Of a DNA stretch of 5,679 bases, positions 1 to 5,533 are shown piece by piece. Positions within the stretch are counted from its first letter, which is position 1, and each line of letters opens with the position of its first letter. Source of the stretch: Clostridia bacterium (GTDB lineage: Bacteria > Bacillota > Clostridia > Christensenellales > CALWSW01); the NCBI GenBank assembly GCA_019421925.1, contig JAHZEH010000062.1, positions 3,553 to 9,231 of the forward strand, written 5' to 3'. The translations under genes and the position numbers were made by a program. The notes below the pieces were generated by a model. It searched no databases. It was not told the origin of the DNA and saw nothing but the letters and a program-made list of their open reading frames with translations.

Positions 1-2217
1 ACCGCACCCTCCAAGTCCGAGGTCATTTACCCCTTTACCTCCGCCAACGGCGCCAAACCCCGGGGCACCTATACCCCCCAGCCGCGCCAGCAGCAGGGCG
101 ACCGGCCTTTCCAGCCGCGCCAGCAGCAGGGAGACCGGCCTTTCCAGCCGCGCCAGCAGCAGGGCGACCGGCCTTTCCAGCCGCGCCAACAGGGCGACCG
201 GCCTTTCCAGCCGCGTCCGTCGAAGCCCGCCGCCCCCGCCGCCACAGCGGCTTCCGCCGGCAAGGAGCGGGTGAGCAACTACGATCCCAATAAAAACAAC
301 TACTCCCGTACCAACTACGACAACGATAAAAAGGCGCGCACCAAGAAGACCGCGATCAAGGAGGCTCCTCCCACGGGGATGCTCGACGATGAACGCATGG
401 GCTCCCGCAAGAGGCCCAAGAAGCAGGCCGCGGTGGTGCGCCGTCCCGAACCCATCAAGATTGAGCACGCGGTTATCCCCACGGAGAAGGTCACAGTCAA
501 GGAGCTCTCCGAGATCATTGGAAAGCCTGCGGCTGAGATCATCAAGAAGCTCTTTCTGCTGGGCGTCATGGCGACCATCAACCAGGAACTTGATTTTGAC
601 ACCTGCGAGCTGATCGCTTCGGACTACAACATCACGCTGGAGCAGAAAATCGCCAAAACAGCGGAGGAGGTCATGCAGGAGGACGCCGAGAGCGAGGACG
701 ACGAGAAGGACCTGGTCGCCCGTCCGCCGGTTGTCACCATCATGGGCCACGTCGACCACGGCAAGACCTCTTTGCTCGACGCCATCCGGGATTCCCGTGT
801 CACAGCGGGCGAGGCCGGCGGCATCACCCAGCACATCGGCGCATACACCGTCGATCTCGACGGCCGCATGATTACCTTCCTCGATACCCCCGGCCATGAA
901 GCTTTCACCTCCATGCGCGCGCGCGGCGCACAGGCCACGGATATCGCCGTGCTGGTGGTTGCGGCGGACGACGGCATTATGCCCCAGACCATTGAGGCTA
1001 TCAACCACGCCAAGGCGGCGGGCGTGCCTATTATCGTCGCCATCAACAAGATCGACAAGCCCTCCGCCAACCCTGAGAAGATCAAGCAGCAGCTCACTGA
1101 GCACGGACTGCTGGTCGAGGATTGGGGCGGCGACGTGATCGCCGTGCCCGTCTCTGCAAAAACAGGCGAGAATCTGGATAAACTGTTGGAGATGATCCTG
1201 CTCGTCGCTGATATTCAGGAGCTCAAGGCTAATCCGAACAGGCGGGCCAAGGGTATCAGCATCGAGGCCCAGCGGGATAAGGGCCGCGGCCCTGTCGCCA
1301 CCGTCCTCATTCAGAACGGCACGCTGCGCATCGGAGATACGATTGTTGCCGGTACGGCCTATGGCCGCGTCCGCGCCATGGTCAACGACAAGGGACAGCG
1401 TGTCGAGGAGGCACTGCCTTCCTATCCGGTGGAGGTTCTGGGCTTCAACGAAGTGCCGGATGCGGGCGATGTGCTCAACGTCGTCGAGGGCGACAAGTTC
1501 TCCCGCAGCATTGCGGAGGAGCGCAAGGATAAGATTAAGGCCGCCCAGATCCAGGCTATGGCCAGGGTGTCTTTGGACGACCTGTTCAACCAGATCGCCG
1601 AGGGCCAGATCAAGGATTTGAACATTATTGTCAAGGCGGATGTTCAGGGCTCTGTCGAAGCGGTGAAGCAGTCCCTGGAGAAGATATCCAACGACGAGGT
1701 GCGCGTGCGCTGCATCCATGGCGGCGTCGGCGCTATCACCGAGACGGACGTCATGCTGGCCGCGGCCTCCAATGCCATCATCGTTGGCTTCAACGTGCGC
1801 CCCGATGTCAAGGCCCGCGAGAGCGCTGAGCGCGAGGGTGTCGACCTGCGTCTGTATCGCGTCATCTACAATGCCATCGAGGACATTGAGAAGGCCATGA
1901 AGGGTATGCTCGCCCCCGAGTTCAAGGAGGTCATCCTGGGCCGCTGTGAGGTGCGCAATACCTTCAAGGTCTCGGGTGTGGGCACCATGGCCGGCGGCTA
2001 TGTCCGGGAGGGAAAGATCACCCGTGCCTGCACTGTGCGCATTGTGCGCGACGGTATCGTTATCCAGGAGGCCAAAATCGACTCCCTGCGCCGTTTCAAA
2101 GACGACGTCAAGGAGGTCAACTCCGGTTACGAGTGCGGCGTGGGTCTGGAGAATTTCAACGACGTCAAGGAGGGCGACCAGTACGAGGCCTTTATCATCG
2201 AGGAGGTCGCGCGCTAG
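1..2217 (+). CDS. infB: Translation initiation factor IF-2, 5'-partial
   Basis: IF2 is the GTPase that brings fMet-tRNA to the 30S subunit and promotes 50S joining. The frame is open from base 1 to the TAG at 2215, giving 738 visible residues, so the true start lies upstream; the GTG at 271 is an internal Val codon. Visible regions (window residues): disordered Gln/Arg/Pro repeat tract about 27-72; basic linker; IF2-N helical domain about 164-210 (VTVKELSEIIGKP); acidic linker about 225-237; G domain with G1 GHVDHGKT 249-256 (from nt 745), switch I GGITQHIGAY, G3 DTPGHE 295-300, G4 NKID 349-352 and G5 SAK 385-387; a beta-barrel domain II about 412-500; domain III about 539-635 (NIIVKADVQGS); and the C2 fMet-tRNA-binding domain about 645-738 (SLRRFKDDVKEV). 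All GTPase motifs are intact. rbfA follows after 37 nt, the usual partner. Identity is essentially certain. Confidence 0.98.
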   Translation, partial: TAPSKSEVIYPFTSANGAKPRGTYTPQPRQQQGDRPFQPRQQQGDRPFQPRQQQGDRPFQPRQQGDRPFQPRPSKPAAPAATAASAGKERVSNYDPNKNNYSRTNYDNDKKARTKKTAIKEAPPTGMLDDERMGSRKRPKKQAAVVRRPEPIKIEHAVIPTEKVTVKELSEIIGKPAAEIIKKLFLLGVMATINQELDFDTCELIASDYNITLEQKIAKTAEEVMQEDAESEDDEKDLVARPPVVTIMGHVDHGKTSLLDAIRDSRVTAGEAGGITQHIGAYTVDLDGRMITFLDTPGHEAFTSMRARGAQATDIAVLVVAADDGIMPQTIEAINHAKAAGVPIIVAINKIDKPSANPEKIKQQLTEHGLLVEDWGGDVIAVPVSAKTGENLDKLLEMILLVADIQELKANPNRRAKGISIEAQRDKGRGPVATVLIQNGTLRIGDTIVAGTAYGRVRAMVNDKGQRVEEALPSYPVEVLGFNEVPDAGDVLNVVEGDKFSRSIAEERKDKIKAAQIQAMARVSLDDLFNQIAEGQIKDLNIIVKADVQGSVEAVKQSLEKISNDEVRVRCIHGGVGAITETDVMLAAASNAIIVGFNVRPDVKARESAEREGVDLRLYRVIYNAIEDIEKAMKGMLAPEFKEVILGRCEVRNTFKVSGVGTMAGGYVREGKITRACTVRIVRDGIVIQEAKIDSLRRFKDDVKEVNSGYECGVGLENFNDVKEGDQYEAFIIEEVAR
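79..216 (+). repeat. In-frame 33-bp tandem repeat in infB (QPRQQQGDRPF units)
   Basis: Four head-to-tail units are visible: 79-111, 112-144 and 145-177 (33 bp each) and 178-207 (30 bp), followed by a 9-bp partial copy (QPR) to 216. Each full unit encodes QPRQQQGDRPF. Units 1 and 3 are identical; unit 2 differs by one silent base (GGA for GGC); unit 4 lacks one CAG codon of the CAG triplet run and has CAA for CAG. The tract keeps the infB reading frame and lies in the variable, probably disordered N-terminal extension of IF2. The near identity, including third codon positions, points to recent expansion or homogenisation by slippage or recombination. Confidence 0.95.
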
Positions 2218-2254
2218 GACCCTGTCCGGAATAAAGAGGGGAGCAAAGGTATAT

Positions 2255-2617
2255 ATGTCCATCCATACTCAGCGGTTGGGCGCTGAATTCAAAAAGGTGT
2301 TGAGCGAGGTTATACGCGACTGCGTTAAGGACCCCCGTTTGAGCGGGCTTTGCTCCGTCACCAATGTGGAAATCACAAAGGATCTGAAGCATGCCAAGGT
2401 TTTTATCAGCGTGTATGACGACGCCGCAGGCAAGGAGGATTCCATCGCTGTCCTCAACGCCGCGTCCGGAGTGATCGCCCATGAGATGAACTACCGCATC
2501 AAGATGCGCCGTATTCCGCAGCTGCATTTCGTGCTGGACGACTCCATTGAGTACAGCGTACACATCTCCAAGGTGATCGACGACATCAACAAAGGGCGGA
2601 GGGATGAGGACGAATGA
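2255..2617 (+). CDS. rbfA: 30S ribosome-binding factor A
   Basis: RbfA binds the immature 30S subunit and helps 16S rRNA 5'-end maturation, notably in the cold. The product is 120 residues, normal for the family, with a single type-II KH-like domain. Recognisable parts are the N-terminal helix with DPRL at 26-29, the strand VTNVEITKDLKHAKVFISV at 35-53, the Ala-x-Gly helix kink (A70-S71-G72) that replaces the usual KH GxxG, and the signature RRIPQLHFVLDDSIEYSVHI near 85-104. The tail is charged (GRRDEDE). The ATG at 2255 was chosen because the family N-terminus begins just before HTQRLGAEF. Two Shine-Dalgarno options precede it: AAAGG 2245-2249 (5 nt spacing) and GAGGGGAG 2236-2243 (11 nt). 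It lies 37 nt after infB, and its stop overlaps the next start by 4 bp, suggesting translational coupling. Confidence 0.97.
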   Translation: MSIHTQRLGAEFKKVLSEVIRDCVKDPRLSGLCSVTNVEITKDLKHAKVFISVYDDAAGKEDSIAVLNAASGVIAHEMNYRIKMRRIPQLHFVLDDSIEYSVHISKVIDDINKGRRDEDE

Positions 2618-3579
2618 TAGATGCGGTTGCCCAGTATCTGTTGCAGCATGATTCCTTTGTGTTGATCTCCCATACCTCTCCGGATGGGGACACCCTGGGT
2701 TCCGCCCTTGCCCTGTACGGGGCGCTTCTCCAACTGGGAAAGCGCGCGGAGGTGCTGTGCGACAGCCCTACGCCCCCCTATCTGCGTGAGATCCCCCACA
2801 TTGAGGAGGTTCACGGGCAAATGCGCATGGCCGGGGATTACACGGCCATCGCCATTGACTGCGGCGACGAAGAGCGCATTGGCAAGCTCTATTCTGTTTT
2901 TCAGAACGCCCGGTTCCGCATCAATATCGACCACCATATGACCAACAATTCCTATGCGGACCTCAACATTGTGCGCAGCGGCTCCGCCGCCACAGCCGAG
3001 ATCATCTTTGAGCTGATCACGGGTATGGGACTGACGCTGGACAGGGATATGGGCACCTGCCTGTATACCGGCCTGTGTACTGATACGGGGAACTTTGCCT
3101 ACACAAACACCACCGCCCACACCTTCCGGGTGGCGGCGGCGCTGATGGAGACGGGCATTGACATCGCCCGGCTGAATCTGAAGCTGTTCCGGGAGCGCTC
3201 CCTGGCCCGCACCCAGATGATCGGAATCAGCATCCGCAACCTTCGGATGTACTGCGGCGGAAGGCTGGCCGTGACGGCTATCACCGCCGGGGACATGGAG
3301 TCTGTCGGGGCCACCGATCAGGACAGCGAGGGCACGGTCACCTATATCCGGGATATTGACACGGTGGAGATCGCCGCGGTTATGCGGGAAACCGGCCCGG
3401 AGGAATACAAGGTGAGCCTGCGTTCCAAGGAGTACGCGGACATCGGGGTGGTGGCCATGGCTCTCCATGGAGGAGGCCACAAATTTTCGGCAGGGTGCAC
3501 CCTCCACGGCAGCCTGGAACAGTGCCGGCAGACCCTGGTGGACGCTCTCTCCCAACAACTGAAAAAGGAAACGCTGTAA
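2614..3579 (+). CDS. nrnA: DHH/DHHA1 phosphoesterase, NrnA-type nanoRNase/pAp phosphatase
   Basis: The 321-residue protein has the two-domain NrnA layout. The DHH catalytic domain carries motif I HTSPDGD (H20, D24, D26), motif II Asp in IDCGD (D82), motif III DHH (D106-H107-H108) and motif IV GLCTDTGNF (D157); these would hold two metal ions, typically Mn2+. The C-terminal DHHA1 substrate-binding domain ends in GGGHKFSAG (286-294). Family members degrade 2-5-nt RNA from the end and dephosphorylate pAp; some instead cleave cyclic dinucleotides or linear pGpG, which sequence alone cannot exclude. No membrane, PAS or GGDEF parts are present, so it is not GdpP/DhhP-like in architecture. The start ATG overlaps the rbfA stop (ATGA), with GGAGGG at 2598-2603 spaced 10 nt. 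Placement between rbfA and truB is, from memory, common in Clostridia and Actinobacteria. The exact substrate is the main uncertainty. Confidence 0.9.
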   Translation: MIDAVAQYLLQHDSFVLISHTSPDGDTLGSALALYGALLQLGKRAEVLCDSPTPPYLREIPHIEEVHGQMRMAGDYTAIAIDCGDEERIGKLYSVFQNARFRINIDHHMTNNSYADLNIVRSGSAATAEIIFELITGMGLTLDRDMGTCLYTGLCTDTGNFAYTNTTAHTFRVAAALMETGIDIARLNLKLFRERSLARTQMIGISIRNLRMYCGGRLAVTAITAGDMESVGATDQDSEGTVTYIRDIDTVEIAAVMRETGPEEYKVSLRSKEYADIGVVAMALHGGGHKFSAGCTLHGSLEQCRQTLVDALSQQLKKETL

Positions 3580-3580
3580 T

Positions 3581-4489
3581 ATGGATGGAATCCTGAATTT
3601 GCTTAAACCACCGGGAATGACCTCCAGCAATGCAGTGGTGGACGTCCGGCGCCGTTTCCATGAAAAAAAAGTCGGCCATACCGGAACATTGGATCCGGGT
3701 GCAGCGGGGGTGTTGCCCATTTGCTTGGGAAAGGCCACCCGCCTTTTTGATTATCTGGTGGAAAAGGAAAAGGAGTATATCGCCGAAATTTCCTTCGGCA
3801 CGGCCACCGACACTCTGGACTCCTACGGCACGGTTACGCGTACGCAGGAGGGAAGGGTGGAGGGGGAGACGCTCCGCTCTGCTCTCCCCGACTTTCTGGG
3901 GGCGCAGTGGCAGATCCCGCCCATGTATTCTGCAGTCAAGCTCGACGGAAAAAAGCTCTACCAGCTTGCCCGCAGAGGCGAGGAGGTGGAGCTTGTGTCG
4001 CGAAAAAGGCGTATTGTTATCGAGGAGCTTGAGCTGCTCGAGCAGACGGGGGAGAACCGCTTCCTGCTCAAAATCCGCTGTTCCAAGGGGACCTATGTGC
4101 GGGTGCTCTGCGCGGACATTGGGGAGAGGCTGTCGCTGCCCTGCCACATGTCCTTTCTGCTGCGCAGCCGGTCCGGCCCCTTCATGCTGGACGGTTCCCT
4201 GACGCTCAACGAGGCGGGGGAGCTGATAGAGGCGGGGGAGATTGAACGGGCGCTGACGCCCATGGACCAGGCCCTCTGCTTTTTGCCGGAGGCTGTGGCC
4301 GAGGATTCGGCCATGCGGTTTCTGCGAAATGGAAACCCGGTTCCGCTGGAGAGGGTTTCGCCCTGCGAGACGGGCCGCCTCCACCGGGTGTACTGCGGGG
4401 GGATTTTTGCGGGAATCGGCATTGCGAAAGAGGACAGGCTTGTGATGAAAACCCTCTTGATGCACATCAACTCACCGGAGGAAGATTGA
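3581..4489 (+). CDS. truB: tRNA pseudouridine(55) synthase
   Basis: TruB converts U55 in the T-loop of nearly all tRNAs to pseudouridine and also acts as a tRNA folding chaperone. The product is 302 residues, the normal length for Gram-positive TruB. The N-terminus GILNLLKPPGMTSS is typical. The catalytic Asp is D38 in GHTGTLDPGAAGVLP (32-46); the conserved active-site Tyr is Y66 in KEYIAEI. Further family motifs are PPMYSAVKLDGKKLYQLAR (113-131) and CSKGTYVRVLCADIG (167-181). The last ~60 residues (RFLRNGNPVPL ... GIFAGIGI) resemble the small PUA-like C-terminal domain. The start ATG is 1 nt after the nrnA stop, with AAGGAA 3565-3570 spaced 10 nt inside the upstream gene. An A8 run (3663-3670) lies just before the catalytic loop, but the reading frame is intact. 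Confidence 0.97.
   Translation: MDGILNLLKPPGMTSSNAVVDVRRRFHEKKVGHTGTLDPGAAGVLPICLGKATRLFDYLVEKEKEYIAEISFGTATDTLDSYGTVTRTQEGRVEGETLRSALPDFLGAQWQIPPMYSAVKLDGKKLYQLARRGEEVELVSRKRRIVIEELELLEQTGENRFLLKIRCSKGTYVRVLCADIGERLSLPCHMSFLLRSRSGPFMLDGSLTLNEAGELIEAGEIERALTPMDQALCFLPEAVAEDSAMRFLRNGNPVPLERVSPCETGRLHRVYCGGIFAGIGIAKEDRLVMKTLLMHINSPEED
4477..4484 (+). promoter_or_regulatory. Ribosome binding site of ribF, deciding ATG 4492 over TTG 4486
   Basis: GGAGGAAG lies inside the last codons of truB. From its GGAGG core (4477-4481) to ATG 4492 the spacing is 10 nt, which is workable and close to that of nrnA, truB and rpsO in this window. To the alternative in-frame TTG at 4486 it is only 4 nt. The site therefore supports the ATG start and a 2-nt gap from the truB stop. 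Confidence 0.8.
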
Positions 4490-4491
4490 CC

Positions 4492-5400
4492 ATGCAAAAG
4501 AAAGCTGCCGTGGTAGCCCTCGGCATGTTTGACGGCGTTCACATGGGGCACAGGAAACTGCTCTCCGCCGCTGTGAGGATGGCGGCCGAGACGGGGGCCG
4601 TTCCTGTGGCCTATACGTTTTCCAACAGCCCCCAGTCTATTTTCAGGGACCCGCCGCCTATCCTGACGCTGCCCGAAGAGAAGGCGGAGATCATCCGCGC
4701 GCTGGGCCTGGAGGTGCAGATGGAGGCGTTCACGGAGAAGTTTGCCTCCCAGCAGCCCCTGGAGTTCATTGAGATGCTTATGGATCAATATGACCTTCGG
4801 GGGGTGGTCTGCGGCTTTAATTACCACTTCGGTAGCAAGCGGGCTGGAAATCCCGAGGTGCTCAGGGAGTTTGGAGAGAGGAACGGGTTTCAAACCTGCG
4901 TTGTGCCCGCCGTGATCTACTGCGGGGCGCCCGTCTCCAGCACGCGCATCCGTACGGCCCTGCTCGAGGGGGATATCCGGGGCGCGAACGCCATGCTGGT
5001 GGACCCCTTTTTCTATAAGGGAACCGTGGTGGCCCACAAGCAGCTCGGCACCAAGTTGGGCTTCCCCACGGCCAACCTGCTCCCTGGCGGCAAGCTCCTG
5101 CCCCCCTTCGGCGTATACGCCGCCGAGGCTGAGGTGGAGGGCCAGATATTTGGGGCGGTGGCCAACATCGGCGTGCGCCCTACAGTAGACAGCAGCTCCC
5201 ATCCCATAGTGACGGTTGAACCCTATCTGCTGGACTTCAACGGCAACCTCTACGGCAAGGAGCTGACGCTTCGGCTCATCTCCTTCCTGCGGGGGGAGCA
5301 CAAGTTTGAATCCAAGGAGGCGCTCAAAGCCCAGATCGCCCATGACGCCCAGACTGCGGCCCTCCATCTGAATGAATATTGGGGAGAACAGCAAAAATAA
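4492..5400 (+). CDS. ribF: Bifunctional riboflavin kinase / FAD synthetase
   Basis: RibF phosphorylates riboflavin to FMN and adenylylates FMN to FAD in the cytoplasm. From ATG 4492 the protein is 302 residues, usual for the bifunctional family. The N-terminal nucleotidyltransferase half shows LGMFDGVHMGH (10-20; HxGH H17/H20), GFNYHFGSKRAGN (108-120) and SSTRIR (149-154). The C-terminal kinase half shows GTKLGFPTANL (186-196, the PTAN Thr/Asn that bind Mg-ATP), FGVYA, NIGVRPT, VEPYLLDFNGNLYG with the expected catalytic Glu E243, and FLRGEHKFESKEALKAQI. ATG 4492 is preferred over TTG 4486 because of Shine-Dalgarno spacing; choosing TTG would add only Met-Thr. It starts 2 nt after truB. One oddity is that the conserved nucleotidyltransferase region usually reading TFxPHP is TFSNSP here, with Ser46 where His is common. 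No FMN riboswitch is present. Confidence 0.97.
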   Translation: MQKKAAVVALGMFDGVHMGHRKLLSAAVRMAAETGAVPVAYTFSNSPQSIFRDPPPILTLPEEKAEIIRALGLEVQMEAFTEKFASQQPLEFIEMLMDQYDLRGVVCGFNYHFGSKRAGNPEVLREFGERNGFQTCVVPAVIYCGAPVSSTRIRTALLEGDIRGANAMLVDPFFYKGTVVAHKQLGTKLGFPTANLLPGGKLLPPFGVYAAEAEVEGQIFGAVANIGVRPTVDSSSHPIVTVEPYLLDFNGNLYGKELTLRLISFLRGEHKFESKEALKAQIAHDAQTAALHLNEYWGEQQK

Positions 5401-5406
5401 AAAATG

Positions 5407-5435
5407 TTTACAAAGCAATGGGCATATGATAAAAT
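5407..5435 (+). promoter_or_regulatory. Sigma-A-type promoter for rpsO
   Basis: TTTACA (5407-5412) and TAAAAT (5430-5435) each match the -35 and -10 consensus at 5 of 6 bases and are separated by exactly 17 nt. A TG one base before the -10 (5427-5428) makes it an extended -10. An A-rich run (5393-5404), overlapping the ribF stop, sits directly upstream and could act as an UP element. The local AT richness contrasts sharply with the GC-rich genes around it. Transcription would start near G5442, giving a leader of about 92 nt before rpsO. Confidence 0.8.
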
Positions 5436-5445
5436 CAATTCGTTA

Positions 5446-5502
5446 CGCAAGTTGAACCGTTTGCTATGTTTGGCGAAGCTCCAACGCCATACGCAGCTTG
5501 CG
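5446..5502 (+). promoter_or_regulatory. Structured rpsO leader, candidate S15 autoregulatory RNA
   Basis: By hand folding, CGCAAGTTG (5446-5454) pairs with CAGCTTGCG (5494-5502): nine consecutive pairs, one of them G-U. It encloses a second helix TGGCG (5471-5475) / CGCCA (5485-5489) with the loop AAGCTCCAA. The first helix would begin only a few bases from the predicted transcript 5' end. CTCC in the loop (5479-5482) is complementary to GGAG of the rpsO Shine-Dalgarno (5519-5522). Alternative local hairpins and a possible H-type pseudoknot compete with this fold. S15 is known in several bacteria to repress its own mRNA by binding a structured leader, and the structures differ between lineages. 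That this leader binds S15 is an inference from position and structure. Confidence 0.5.
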
Positions 5503-5516
5503 GGGATGCCAATCAT

Positions 5517-5523
5517 AAGGAGG
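5517..5523 (+). promoter_or_regulatory. Strong ribosome binding site of rpsO
   Basis: AAGGAGG is a full match to the anti-Shine-Dalgarno core, spaced 10 nt from the ATG at 5534. It lies 14 nt beyond the end of the predicted leader helix, in an otherwise AT-rich unpaired stretch, so it would be accessible unless the leader loop CTCC pairs with it. Confidence 0.9.
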
Positions 5524-5533
5524 AAAATTTCCA

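Noticed and set aside
69..278. 69-residue minus-strand reading frame rich in Trp, Gly, Arg and Cys repeats
   Set aside because: It is the antisense reading of the in-frame infB repeat tract; its repetitive protein follows entirely from that DNA repeat and no ribosome site supports it.
271..2217. GTG at 271 as the main start of infB
   Set aside because: The same frame is open to base 1 with IF2-like N-terminal extension composition, so the gene starts outside the window; 271 can at most be a secondary internal start.
2218..2254. Short CCCT (2220-2223)/AGGG (2237-2240) pairing that could cover the rbfA ribosome site
   Set aside because: Only four pairs around a 13-nt loop, within chance expectation; a second Shine-Dalgarno (2245-2249) would remain free.
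2491..3738. 415-residue minus-strand reading frame across nrnA and truB
   Set aside because: It lies antisense to two well-supported genes, spans their boundary, and has no family motif. Long antisense frames are expected in GC-rich genes with strong third-position bias.
3630..4202. 190-residue plus-strand frame inside truB, reachable by losing one A from the A8 run at 3663-3670
   Set aside because: The truB frame is intact with all catalytic motifs, and the alternative product has no recognisable domain. A slippage role would need evidence of conservation of the A run.
3380..4465. 361-residue minus-strand reading frame over truB
   Set aside because: Antisense to the intact truB and rich in His, Arg, Pro and Gly as expected from mirrored codons; no domain recognisable.
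4486..5400. TTG at 4486 (TTGA overlap with the truB stop) as the ribF start
   Set aside because: Its Shine-Dalgarno spacing is only 4 nt, whereas ATG 4492 has 10 nt from the same GGAGG; the protein differs by only two residues.
4093..5418. 441-residue minus-strand reading frame over truB and ribF
   Set aside because: Antisense to two intact genes and low-complexity in character; its start region overlaps the rpsO promoter, but nothing supports a divergent gene.
5401..5533. Rho-independent terminator after ribF
   Set aside because: The foldable elements in this gap are not followed by a T run and lie downstream of a good promoter, so a leader RNA explains them better.
5401..5533. FMN riboswitch or other known riboswitch class near ribF and rpsO
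   Set aside because: The gap follows ribF rather than preceding it, is too short for the FMN aptamer, and shows none of its conserved segments.
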